Of a DNA stretch of 12,777 nt, positions 1-7,366 are shown one piece after another. The notes under the pieces were generated by a model. The model was given only the letters and a program-made list of their open reading frames with translations. It had not been told where the DNA came from and made no database searches. The translations under genes were made by a program, and so were the position numbers. The first letter of the stretch is position 1, and every line of letters begins with the position of its first letter. Source of the DNA: Robiginitomaculum sp. (GTDB taxonomy: Bacteria > Pseudomonadota > Alphaproteobacteria > Caulobacterales > Maricaulaceae). Where the stretch lies: assembly GCA_021647805.1 (NCBI GenBank), contig JAKITZ010000048.1, positions 1 to 12,777 on the forward strand, read 5' to 3'.

Positions 1-903
1 GGCGGGCCGTCAACCGAAGAATTATTGCGGGTGTCCGACATTACCAGAGCCAAAGGCCCGCGCCGAGTTGGCCCATTTGCCGTACCAAAAGCCATGTCAT
101 CGACCACTTCGGCAACGCTTTCCACTGGTCTTAAAATTAAAGGCATGAGCTTTTCAATTTCCAGTGCTTGTACCACTAGCTTGCACTGTATCGGCTCGGC
201 TGCCGAGCAAATTCAGTGGGGCAAACAAGACATTATGATCGCTGGCGGCGGCGAAGAATTACACTGGAATATGTCGGTAATGTTCGATGCTATGGGCGCA
301 ATGAGCAGTAAATATAATGACACACCGCAGCTGGCCTCAAGAGCATTTGATGCCAATCGCGATGGCTTTGTAATTGCCGGCGGCGCTGGGATTGTAATTC
401 TCGAAGAACGCGAGGCCGCTATTGCCAGAGGTGCCGATATTTACGGCGAAGTAACCGGTTATGCCGCCACATCTGATGGTCATGACATGGTTGCACCATC
501 GGGCGAAGGCGCGGAACGCGCCATGCGTTTGGCGATGGAAACCAGCAAAATGCCGATCGACTATATCAATCCGCATGCCACTTCGACCCCGGCCGGTGAC
601 GGCACTGAAATTGCCGCCATCAGACGAGTGTTTGGCGAAAGCAATATGCCAGCGATATCGGCTACCAAATCGATGACCGGGCACTCTTTGGGTGGCGCTG
701 GGGCGCAAGAAGCAATTTATAGCTTACTGATGATGAAACACGGATTTATCGCGCCAAGCATCAATATTGAAACCATTGATCCAGAAATTGACGGCGCCAA
801 TATCATCACCAAAACCGTTGATGCGGAACTAAACTCCGTCATGTCAAATTCATTTGGTTTTGGCGGCACTAATGGCTCGGTGATATTTAGTAAAACCAGT
901 TGA
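1..903 (+). CDS. fabB: 3-oxoacyl-ACP synthase I (beta-ketoacyl-ACP synthase, FabB), 3' part
   Basis: The gene runs in from the left edge and is read in frame 1 from the first base, giving 300 residues and a TGA stop. FabB condenses malonyl-ACP with acyl-ACP in the cytosolic type II fatty acid pathway, including elongation of unsaturated intermediates. The thiolase-fold catalytic residues are all visible: nucleophile Cys57 of the fragment in SSACTTS, His192 in NPHATSTPAGD, and Lys223 and His228 in ATKSMTGHSLG. The Cys-to-His spacing of 135 residues equals that of E. coli FabB (Cys163, His298), so about 106 N-terminal residues lie outside the window. The glycine-rich end SNSFGFGGTN is present. 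One small departure is Ala after the catalytic His, where E. coli has Gly. fabI, its usual neighbour in many alphaproteobacteria, lies 2.5 kb away beyond an opposite-strand gene. FabB rather than FabF is chosen from overall resemblance. Confidence 0.96.
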   Translation, partial: GGPSTEELLRVSDITRAKGPRRVGPFAVPKAMSSTTSATLSTGLKIKGMSFSISSACTTSLHCIGSAAEQIQWGKQDIMIAGGGEELHWNMSVMFDAMGAMSSKYNDTPQLASRAFDANRDGFVIAGGAGIVILEEREAAIARGADIYGEVTGYAATSDGHDMVAPSGEGAERAMRLAMETSKMPIDYINPHATSTPAGDGTEIAAIRRVFGESNMPAISATKSMTGHSLGGAGAQEAIYSLLMMKHGFIAPSINIETIDPEIDGANIITKTVDAELNSVMSNSFGFGGTNGSVIFSKTS

Positions 904-953
904 GGGTATTTGCCTAACGCAGAACCAACGCCCACTACGTCGATCATTCCTGT

Positions 954-3239
954 CTACGACTTCGGTGGGACACCATATGGCCAACCTGCTTTTTCCTGCG
1001 CCAGATAGGTAAGTTCAGGAATGCGTTCACTCAATATCGCCTGTATTGCCCTATCAACTGACCACTTTAATGACAAATAGGCCAATTGCTTCCAAATCTC
1101 GCTACGTTGTTGTTGTTTGCCAGTTGTACAATCAAAATCCAAGATAGCATTAAACGCCGCCTTGGCTCGTGCCAAGGCAATCTTAGGCTCAGAGGGAAAG
1201 GCGTTCCTAAGCGTGTCCAACACCATCAACTCAGCAGTTAATTTATCCCAAAACTCCGGCTCCCCGGCCAATGCTGCTCTGCCGTAATACAAGATAGCAT
1301 TAACTGCCGCCTTGGCTCGCTGTAAGGCAATTTCGCTATCATTGACAAAGGCATTCCTAAGCGCGTCCAACAGCGTTAACTCAGCAGTCAGTTTATCCCA
1401 AAATTCCGGCTTGCCGGCCAATGCTGCATTGCCATAATGCAAGGCAGCATTAGCTGCCGCATTGGTTCGCTGTAAGGCAATTTCGCTATCATTGACAAAG
1501 GCGTTCCTAAGCGCGTCCAACACCATCAACTCAGCAGTTAATTTATCCCAAAACTCCGGCTCCCCGGCCAATGCTGCTCTGCCGTAATCCGAGGTAGCAT
1601 TAAACGCCGCCTTGGCTCGCTGTAAGGCAATTTCGCTATCATCGGCAAAATTCTCTTGTAAGTCATTTAGTGATTTTAATGTGTTAGTATACAATTCTTC
1701 ATATTTCAGGTGATCAAGGTGAGACAATAAACAAAACAAAGACCTTGCCCATTCCTGTTGTACGGCTAGGTCATTTGGCCATGGTGTCGCGTGTATTTTT
1801 ATTTCTTGATGCAGAGTTATCATCGCATCAATTTCACCGGCCTCACCCAAATTGTGTTGTTGTGTATGCAATTCATCTATGATTTGCGCCGGTTGTTGCG
1901 CCCAACTATCCGGACGAGCCGCATCAAGTATTTTCAATGCTTTTGTCCGTTCGGGAAACGTTTGATTATCAGGATTGCTCGCTTGTTCGCGGATCATCGC
2001 ATCAATACGGTTGCGCGCATGCTTTGGATTATGTTCGATGGCGTTTTTAATCAATATCATAGCCGCTTCAGCTTGCTGTTCCGCCAACCATTGTAATAAA
2101 ATCTCCCCCGCTAGAATATTTGGGTGCAGGCCGGGCAAGCCTTGTCTAAGCACTTTTCTGCTTTCACCTTCAAACAATCGCGCTAACGACTTTACACGCG
2201 AAGTTTGTGGGAATTTTTGTTTTTGCTCTGCCTCGTTGATTGGCCCAGCCAGCGCAATAAACGCTAGCATTTCTTGCCCCGTTGAGCCAAATAATTGATC
2301 GGCAAGTATTAGCCGTTCCTTGGCCCGCCGGGAAATTTCCGCCCAAGGCTCTGTGCCCAAACGTAATAATAATGGCCGTCCCTCGGCCTGATGAATATTC
2401 GTCGCGTCCCAGCCATTTGCTTCGCCTAATGTTACCGCTGATGCTTGATCAAGCTCTCGAAGTCGCAACTCATCTCTTTTGTTGTCGTTAAGGACTTCAA
2501 GGCCATGTTCGGCGACACTGATGCCGTATACCGGATTGCTTTGGTCAACCAGAATAACCCGTAATGGATGGTTTTTTGCCTGAACAAATAATTCCGTCAG
2601 AATTTGTAATAAATCGCCATAACTATTGGCATTATCAATGACAATAGCGGTGCGTTTGCGAATACGAGTGCTTTTTACGTCTATAAGTGCGACCCTCTCG
2701 CCCAATACACCAGCGTCCCAACCGTCTTTTCGCCACTGCTTTAGCCATTCCAAAGCCAGCCGAGTTTTGCCATGACCCATGCGCCCATGTAAACACATCC
2801 AAGCATGTTTATGTTGATACTCACCGGTGGCAAATTTATACACAGCTGCAAGTTCTTTTTCCCGGCCAAGAAAATCTTGATCTGGAGCATAGGCTTCGAT
2901 GTCCAAAGCGCTCTTACGGATTAATTGCCGATCAAGAATGTCCGGCGGATCAGGAAAAACTACAGCCAGTACAGAATCAAATGGTCGAAGCAATAAAACA
3001 CTAAACAGCAGCACAGCGCTTAATACAAAAATAGTCGGGCCGGGGTATTGAACGAATAAAAAATCTTGCGCCGAATTTGGTAAAACAGCAATTATTGGTG
3101 CAACAATATCATTGCTAAGTGATAGTTGCTTCGCTAAATCACCCCAATTATTCACATGCCCAGCCCAGCCAGCCGCAAAACTGGGCAAAACTGCCGCAAT
3201 AGACCGTTTGTATAACGATAATGCCATATACCCACTCAT
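954..3239 (-). CDS. Membrane-anchored STAND-like P-loop NTPase with C-terminal 50-residue repeats
   Basis: This is a 761-residue protein of unknown function. Residues 68-85 form one clear membrane segment; residues 1-67 are mixed and partly hydrophobic. FLGREKEL (123-130), an entry motif of many AAA/STAND ATPases, precedes the Walker A GRMGHGKT (152-159). A hydrophobic strand TAIVIDNA (197-204) serves as Walker B with Asp202. A second strand RVILVDQ (227-233) sits where sensor 1 is expected. GRPLLLRLG (287-295) resembles the GxP motif of STAND/NB-ARC ATPases. Residues about 300-480 are helical. From about 490 to 733 come TPR-like repeats: one diverged unit, three near-identical 50-residue units (534-583, 584-633, 634-683) and a diverged fourth. 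The predicted pattern is membrane anchor, ATP switch, repeat sensor. It lies antiparallel between fabB and fabI. No Shine-Dalgarno precedes Met1, and Met5 (base 3227) is an alternative start. STAND membership is inferred from motifs; a role in defence, signalling or stress is unproven. Confidence 0.85.
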   Translation of the reverse strand: MSGYMALSLYKRSIAAVLPSFAAGWAGHVNNWGDLAKQLSLSNDIVAPIIAVLPNSAQDFLFVQYPGPTIFVLSAVLLFSVLLLRPFDSVLAVVFPDPPDILDRQLIRKSALDIEAYAPDQDFLGREKELAAVYKFATGEYQHKHAWMCLHGRMGHGKTRLALEWLKQWRKDGWDAGVLGERVALIDVKSTRIRKRTAIVIDNANSYGDLLQILTELFVQAKNHPLRVILVDQSNPVYGISVAEHGLEVLNDNKRDELRLRELDQASAVTLGEANGWDATNIHQAEGRPLLLRLGTEPWAEISRRAKERLILADQLFGSTGQEMLAFIALAGPINEAEQKQKFPQTSRVKSLARLFEGESRKVLRQGLPGLHPNILAGEILLQWLAEQQAEAAMILIKNAIEHNPKHARNRIDAMIREQASNPDNQTFPERTKALKILDAARPDSWAQQPAQIIDELHTQQHNLGEAGEIDAMITLHQEIKIHATPWPNDLAVQQEWARSLFCLLSHLDHLKYEELYTNTLKSLNDLQENFADDSEIALQRAKAAFNATSDYGRAALAGEPEFWDKLTAELMVLDALRNAFVNDSEIALQRTNAAANAALHYGNAALAGKPEFWDKLTAELTLLDALRNAFVNDSEIALQRAKAAVNAILYYGRAALAGEPEFWDKLTAELMVLDTLRNAFPSEPKIALARAKAAFNAILDFDCTTGKQQQRSEIWKQLAYLSLKWSVDRAIQAILSERIPELTYLAQEKAGWPYGVPPKS
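1041..1640 (-). repeat. In-gene tandem repeat, 150-nt units (four, the last diverged)
   Basis: Inside the STAND-like gene the DNA repeats with an exact 150-base period: units at 1640-1491, 1490-1341, 1340-1191 and a diverged one at 1190-1041 (coding order). Each encodes 50 residues beginning DSEIALQR and containing PEFWDKLTAEL and LDALRNAF. Comparing 150-base blocks by hand, 1201-1350 and 1501-1650 differ at about 9 positions, whereas 1201-1350 and 1351-1500 differ at about 19. Because the period is a multiple of three, gain or loss of a unit keeps the frame. The units look like TPR-type helical hairpins, probably a ligand- or protein-binding surface. Confidence 0.95.
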
Positions 3240-3377
3240 TATTATTTGGATTTATGAGACCTGCAAAAGCAAAGAGCCGTCAAGCAAAATCGACCGTCGA
3301 GTATCAGTAATTTGTTGCCTATTTTTCAAGTTTAGTTAGTCTTGGGCTTAAACTATATCATCAAGCAAGGATTGGTT

Positions 3378-4190
3378 ATGGCTGAACACGAATTTCCCAA
3401 AGGCGAATTAATGCATGGTAAGCGCGGGCTTATCATGGGCGTTGCCAATAAAAACTCCATCGCTTGGGGGATTGCGCAACAACTTCATGCTCAAGGTGCC
3501 GAGCTTGGTTTTACTTATCTTGGTGAAGCCCTAGAAAAGCGCGTGCGGCCATTGGCAGAATCCGTCAATGCCAGTATCTTCACCCAGTGTGATGTTGCCG
3601 ATGATGCGTCCATGGAAGCAGCCTTTGCCGAAGTTGCGGACAAATGGGGCGAGCTGGACTTTTTGGTTCATTCAATCGGTTTTGCTGGCCGTGAGGGTCT
3701 AAAGGGTAGTTTTGTTGAAAACACCACTCGTGAAAATTTCAAAATGACCATGGATATTTCGGCGTTTTCATTTGTTGCTGCGGCTAAACTTGCCGCACCA
3801 ATGATGAAACCGGGATCAAGCATTATTACTTTGACCTACCTTGGCTCCGAACGGGTTATTCCCAACTATAACGTCATGGGCGTGGCCAAAGCAGCGCTCG
3901 AGGCCTGTACCAGATATATTGCTAGAGATCTTGGTCACCAAGGGATCAGGGTCAATGCAATTTCCGCTGGCCCTATGCGCACTTTGGCGATGGCTGGCAT
4001 TTCCGGTGGCAGAGGAATGTTATCTACCGGCAAAGACTGGAGCTTGCTAAAAGAAGATACATCAATGGAAGGTGTGGCCGGATCTGCGCTTTGGTTGCTT
4101 AGTGATCTTGGGCGCTCGGTTGCCGGTGAAGTGGTACATGTGGACGCAGGTTTTCACGCGGTTGGCATGCCGGAGCCAAAGCAAGAGTAA
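3378..4190 (+). CDS. fabI: Enoyl-[acyl-carrier-protein] reductase (NADH), FabI
   Basis: FabI reduces trans-2-enoyl-ACP to acyl-ACP, the last step of each fatty acid elongation cycle, in the cytosol; the family is the triclosan target. The product is 270 residues, usual for the family. It has the divergent SDR nucleotide-binding motif GVANKNSIAWGIA (21-33), the LVHSIGFA segment (96-103), and the FabI catalytic pattern Tyr154, Tyr164, Lys171 in TYLGSERVIPNYNVMGVAK, with the Y-x6-K spacing that separates FabI from ordinary Y-x3-K reductases. The start chosen is ATG 3378 (MAEHEF), with AAGG at 3367-3370 seven bases upstream; a TTG at 3342 in frame would add 12 unlikely residues. It must now use a promoter of its own, because the opposite-strand ATPase gene separates it from fabB. 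Its stop codon directly abuts that of the converging LysE-type gene. Confidence 0.96.
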   Translation: MAEHEFPKGELMHGKRGLIMGVANKNSIAWGIAQQLHAQGAELGFTYLGEALEKRVRPLAESVNASIFTQCDVADDASMEAAFAEVADKWGELDFLVHSIGFAGREGLKGSFVENTTRENFKMTMDISAFSFVAAAKLAAPMMKPGSSIITLTYLGSERVIPNYNVMGVAKAALEACTRYIARDLGHQGIRVNAISAGPMRTLAMAGISGGRGMLSTGKDWSLLKEDTSMEGVAGSALWLLSDLGRSVAGEVVHVDAGFHAVGMPEPKQE

Positions 4191-4808
4191 CTAGAGCAAT
4201 AACTGCCAAACAAGCCTAACCGCAATACCCACAAGAATTAACGCGCCAAACCGGCTGAGCCATTTCTTGGTGCTTGGTTTTCCAGATATGGCTTGTCCGG
4301 CGCTGCCAACTATTTGAGCAACACCAAACATGACCGATCCGCCAATAATATTAAATATCGCTACCAGGATCAGCATTTGCAGCCATATTGCCAAGCCATC
4401 GGGAGCAATAAATTGCGGCAAGAACGCCAAATAATACAATCCAATTTTCGGATTTAAAATATTAGTGGTAAACCCGCGCCAGAATATTTTATCATTGGGA
4501 AGGCTTATATTATATTGCTGGCCGGTATTACGCCAAAGATCAAATGCCAAGAACAACAAATATCCAGCGCCAGCAATTTGGATAATTATCAAAACCGCAG
4601 GCATGGTTGAGATCATGGCAGTTAGGCCAAAAACCGCAGCCAATGACCAAAAGACCAAGCCAGCTATAATCCCAAAAGCCGCCGCAAAACCTGCTTTTTT
4701 ACCATGGCTGATTGCTTGGGCTGAAATAAATAAATTATCTGGCCCCGGGATCATCGCCAGCACCAAACAGGCACCGGCAAATAATATAAGGCTTTGCGGG
4801 TCAATCAT
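4191..4808 (-). CDS. LysE/RhtB-family amino acid exporter (translocator)
   Basis: This 205-residue inner-membrane protein belongs to the LysE/RhtB translocator family, whose members export amino acids or their analogues. Family marks are the N-terminal helix ending in PGPDN (21-25), a long loop after the third helix, and the FTTNILNPKIGLYYLAFLPQF segment at about 112-132 with its NPK motif. About six hydrophobic helices are visible, matching family topology and length (near 205). The substrate cannot be read from the sequence. It is the last gene of the minus-strand cluster, 29 bases after the SDR gene, with no good ribosome binding site before its ATG. Its stop codon begins on the base after the fabI stop, leaving no room for a terminator between the converging genes. 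Confidence 0.92.
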   Translation of the reverse strand: MIDPQSLILFAGACLVLAMIPGPDNLFISAQAISHGKKAGFAAAFGIIAGLVFWSLAAVFGLTAMISTMPAVLIIIQIAGAGYLLFLAFDLWRNTGQQYNISLPNDKIFWRGFTTNILNPKIGLYYLAFLPQFIAPDGLAIWLQMLILVAIFNIIGGSVMFGVAQIVGSAGQAISGKPSTKKWLSRFGALILVGIAVRLVWQLLL

Positions 4809-4837
4809 TTTGAACGCTCAAAACAAAGTGTTTTCTT

Positions 4838-5635
4838 TTATTCAACTCGAAAGTTTTTTGATTGCGAGTTCATCATTGCCATGCCGACTGCTTCGGGAAG
4901 TATCCGAATTAACAGCGCAACTAATTTGTTGACCTTGCCGGTAATATGCACTGGATCATTTCTCTCTACCGCCGCATAACCTTCTTTTGCCACTCGCTCG
5001 GCACTTTCCCACATATAATTAGGCATCTTAGAAACCATTTTACGGGTGGAGTTTACATCGTGAAATTCCGAAAAAGTAAAACCCGGGCAAAGCGCGTTTA
5101 CATGCACACCATGGCGCAAATTCTCGACATTTAATGATTGTGAGAACTTGATCAGAAACGATTTATCGGCGCCGTACAAAGTATGACCATTGGTTCCGGG
5201 CAAATGACCGGCCAGTGATGCTACATTGATAATTCGGCCAAATTTACGTTTTTGCATTTCTGGCAACACCAAATAACACAACTCCAGCGGCGCGGTTAGC
5301 ATCACGGTTAAAAACTGCTCATGGTCTTTCCAGCTCGGGGTATTATAGGTTCCGGGTAAGCCGTAGCCCGCATTATTAATAAGGCCATCAACTTGTCTGC
5401 CGGCATCTTTAATTGCTTTGATAATCGCTTTGGGAGCAGATTTTTTGGCCAGATCTGCGGCAATGGTTAAACACTCAATACCGTATTTGCCCTTTAGCTC
5501 GTCGGCTAATTCTTTTAAGCGATCCTCACGGCGTGCGGTTAATGCCAGATCCCAACCATTAGCAGCATATTCACGAGCAAGTGCCGCACCAATACCAGCC
5601 GAAGCGCCAGTTATAAGACAAAGTTTACGGGTCAT
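4838..5635 (-). CDS. Short-chain dehydrogenase/reductase (classical SDR)
   Basis: This 265-residue Rossmann-fold oxidoreductase has the classical SDR signatures in order: cofactor-binding TGASAGIG (9-16), ARR (34-36) whose basic residues suggest NADP(H), NNAG (87-90), and the catalytic Ser140, Tyr154 and Lys158 (VAS...YGADK), followed by CPGF (183-186). The C-terminal 40 residues include a hydrophobic stretch (237-254), as in SDRs that act on lipophilic substrates; this last point is inference. The ATG at 5635 has AGGAG at 5647-5643 seven bases upstream. The upstream metallo-hydrolase stop TAG overlaps that ribosome binding site (TAGGAGA), which suggests translational coupling. Substrate unknown. 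Confidence 0.93.
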   Translation of the reverse strand: MTRKLCLITGASAGIGAALAREYAANGWDLALTARREDRLKELADELKGKYGIECLTIAADLAKKSAPKAIIKAIKDAGRQVDGLINNAGYGLPGTYNTPSWKDHEQFLTVMLTAPLELCYLVLPEMQKRKFGRIINVASLAGHLPGTNGHTLYGADKSFLIKFSQSLNVENLRHGVHVNALCPGFTFSEFHDVNSTRKMVSKMPNYMWESAERVAKEGYAAVERNDPVHITGKVNKLVALLIRILPEAVGMAMMNSQSKNFRVE

Positions 5636-5645
5636 ATTATTTCTC

Positions 5646-6524
5646 CTAATTTTCGTTTTCTATACTATTTAAATCTCGTTCCTCACCCGGCTTGGTGAAT
5701 AAATCCACTTCGTCCAAGGCACTGCCATAGCGTTTTTTTAACTCATGCAAAGCAGTAGGAACATGAATACCTATCGAGCGATGCGGGCGGATATGAACAT
5801 CTATATTTGCCTGTCGCTGTGGATTCTTGAATAACCAATACGGGGTTAATAATAACTCATTGCTTTGCTCGTCCCAAAACTCTTGCTGTTTGGCAAAGGG
5901 TGGGTTTTCGATGGTAGCATCGCCAAGGTGTATTACTTGATATTGATTTTGCAAATGCACCCGATAAACAGTATTTCGCACATCAGCAAATCTTTGACCG
6001 CCGGAATGCGGTATGGTTATTGCCTCGATCATAATTGATCCGATTTGCACAATAATTGGCTTATCTGCTATTTGTTGATCAATAGCAGTTACCCTTGTCA
6101 TATCGGTTTTACTTAATCCAGCCACGGCTAACTTATCAACCGCCTGCTTTGGGGCGACTAATTTGACCAAAGGATTTGCGCTCATATAGGCCAAAACCAT
6201 ATCGGCAGAAAAATGATCACCGTGCGCATGGCTGATCAACAATACATCAACATCGTCATAAGGTGCCTCACCAGCCAGCATCTTAGCTTGCAAAGAGGCC
6301 GGGACTTTTTGGTAAATGTGGAAATTTTGCTCGAACAACGGATCAAACAATAATTTAGTTTCGCCATCACTAATCATCACCCCAGCATTGCCCAAATAAT
6401 GAGCATAGCGTTCAGAGCTTTGCGAAATAGTTGTCTCTATGGTTTCGGAATCTGTGGCTTGCCCATTACACGAACTGGCCAACAAAATCGCAATACCAAC
6501 AGCAATAATTCTGATGATTGACAT
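5646..6524 (-). CDS. Metallo-beta-lactamase-fold hydrolase, probable lipoprotein
   Basis: The 292-residue product begins with a hydrophobic signal (IIRIIAVGIAILLASSC) and a lipobox-like LASSC with Cys19, so it is probably exported and lipid-anchored; the Ser before Cys is acceptable but not the commonest. The mature part is a metallo-beta-lactamase fold: a first strand pair HYLGNAGVMI...TKLLFDPLF, the metal motif HAHGDH (99-104), a further His in IPHSGG (173), GDA with Asp202 as bridging ligand, and a C-terminal His in IGIHVP (254). It resembles the broad UlaG/NAPE-PLD-like group (COG2220), whose substrates range widely. It lies 12 bases downstream of yebC and 10 bases upstream of the SDR gene, so the three are likely co-transcribed. 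The substrate is not predictable. The last residues (SIENEN) are acidic and low in complexity. Confidence 0.88.
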   Translation of the reverse strand: MSIIRIIAVGIAILLASSCNGQATDSETIETTISQSSERYAHYLGNAGVMISDGETKLLFDPLFEQNFHIYQKVPASLQAKMLAGEAPYDDVDVLLISHAHGDHFSADMVLAYMSANPLVKLVAPKQAVDKLAVAGLSKTDMTRVTAIDQQIADKPIIVQIGSIMIEAITIPHSGGQRFADVRNTVYRVHLQNQYQVIHLGDATIENPPFAKQQEFWDEQSNELLLTPYWLFKNPQRQANIDVHIRPHRSIGIHVPTALHELKKRYGSALDEVDLFTKPGEERDLNSIENEN

Positions 6525-6536
6525 TAGACCAGCACC

Positions 6537-7283
6537 TTACTCATCAAGAGCAGCCATCACTTCATCGGAAATATCGAAATTGGCATAGACATTTTGCACA
6601 TCATCGCAATCTTCAAGAGCTTCGAGCATTTTAAGCAAAGTCCCGGCGGATTTAACATCAAGCTCGATCAAATTTTGCGGTTTCCATATTAAGTTCGCAG
6701 CTTTTGCTTCGCCAAATTTTTCTTCCAATGCCGCCGCCACATCTATCATATCTTCTCTGGCGCAATAAACTATATGCTGCTCGCTATCGGATACCACATC
6801 ATCACCGCCAGCTTCTAAGGCTGCCTCAAACATTGTCTCCTCATCAGTTGTCTCGGCAGAGTACTTTATCTCGCCAACACTATCGAACATAAACGACACC
6901 GAACCGGTCTCACCAAGATTACCGCCATTTTTGGCAAAAGCAGTACGAACCTCCATAGCGGCGCGGTTTTTATTGTCAGTGGAAACTTCGACAATTACCC
7001 CGATCCCGCCGGGGCCAAAACCCTCATACCGCATTTCATCGTAAGCTTCGCCCTCACCACCAGCACCTTTGGTAACTGCCCTTGTTATATTATCTTTCGG
7101 CATGCTTTCGCCTCTAGCATTTTTAATTGCCAGGCGTAGGCGAGGATTACCATCAGGATCACCGCCGCCAAGTTTTGCAGCAATGGTTATTTCCTTGGAT
7201 AATTTTGAAAATGCTTTCGCGCGCAGCTTATCCTGTCTGCCTTTGCGGTGTTGAATATTTGCCCATTTGGAATGTCCGGCCAT
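6537..7283 (-). CDS. yebC: YebC/PmpR-family translation or transcription regulator
   Basis: The 248-residue product matches the family over its whole length. The hallmark N-terminus MAGHSKWANIQHRKGRQD is followed by KLSKEITIAAKLGGGDPDGNPRL, the NITRAVTKGAG segment, YEGFGPGGIGVIVEV with TDNKNR, and FAKNGGNLGETGSVSFMF. Family members are cytosolic; some were described as DNA-binding regulators, and more recent work links them to ribosomes stalled on proline-rich stretches. The ATG at 7283 has AGGGA at 7296-7292 eight bases upstream. In many proteobacteria yebC precedes ruvCAB, but here the next gene in its direction is the metallo-hydrolase. A TATAAA at 7312-7307 (minus strand) could be a -10 element, but no convincing -35 was found. 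Confidence 0.95.
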   Translation of the reverse strand: MAGHSKWANIQHRKGRQDKLRAKAFSKLSKEITIAAKLGGGDPDGNPRLRLAIKNARGESMPKDNITRAVTKGAGGEGEAYDEMRYEGFGPGGIGVIVEVSTDNKNRAAMEVRTAFAKNGGNLGETGSVSFMFDSVGEIKYSAETTDEETMFEAALEAGGDDVVSDSEQHIVYCAREDMIDVAAALEEKFGEAKAANLIWKPQNLIELDVKSAGTLLKMLEALEDCDDVQNVYANFDISDEVMAALDE

Positions 7284-7366
7284 TTTGCAAGTCCCTGAAG
7301 CTTAGTTTTATATATTTACTGCTTTGTACCGGTCAGCGTTAAAGCTAGCAAGACTTGAGTATCAAT

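Noticed and set aside
931..969. Possible hairpin (CCCAC ... GTGGG, with inner GTCG ... CGAC) across the end of the ATPase gene, as a terminator for fabB.
   Set aside because: The stem is broken by internal loops and lacks a T-run; not a convincing terminator.
1041..1640. CRISPR-like array, because of the regular 150-base spacing.
   Set aside because: The repeats are contiguous coding units with an intact frame and no unique spacers.
1791..3004. Several plus-strand reading frames of 69-107 codons within the ATPase gene.
   Set aside because: They have no family resemblance and lie opposite a gene with clear motifs; they are shadows.
3278..3283. TTGACG on the minus strand upstream of the ATPase gene as its -35 element.
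   Set aside because: The nearest -10-like sequence is about 22 bases away, too far; left as a possibility only.
4820..4834. AAAAC/GTTTT mini-hairpin between the SDR and exporter genes as a terminator.
   Set aside because: Only five A/T-rich pairs, with no T-run on the transcribed strand.
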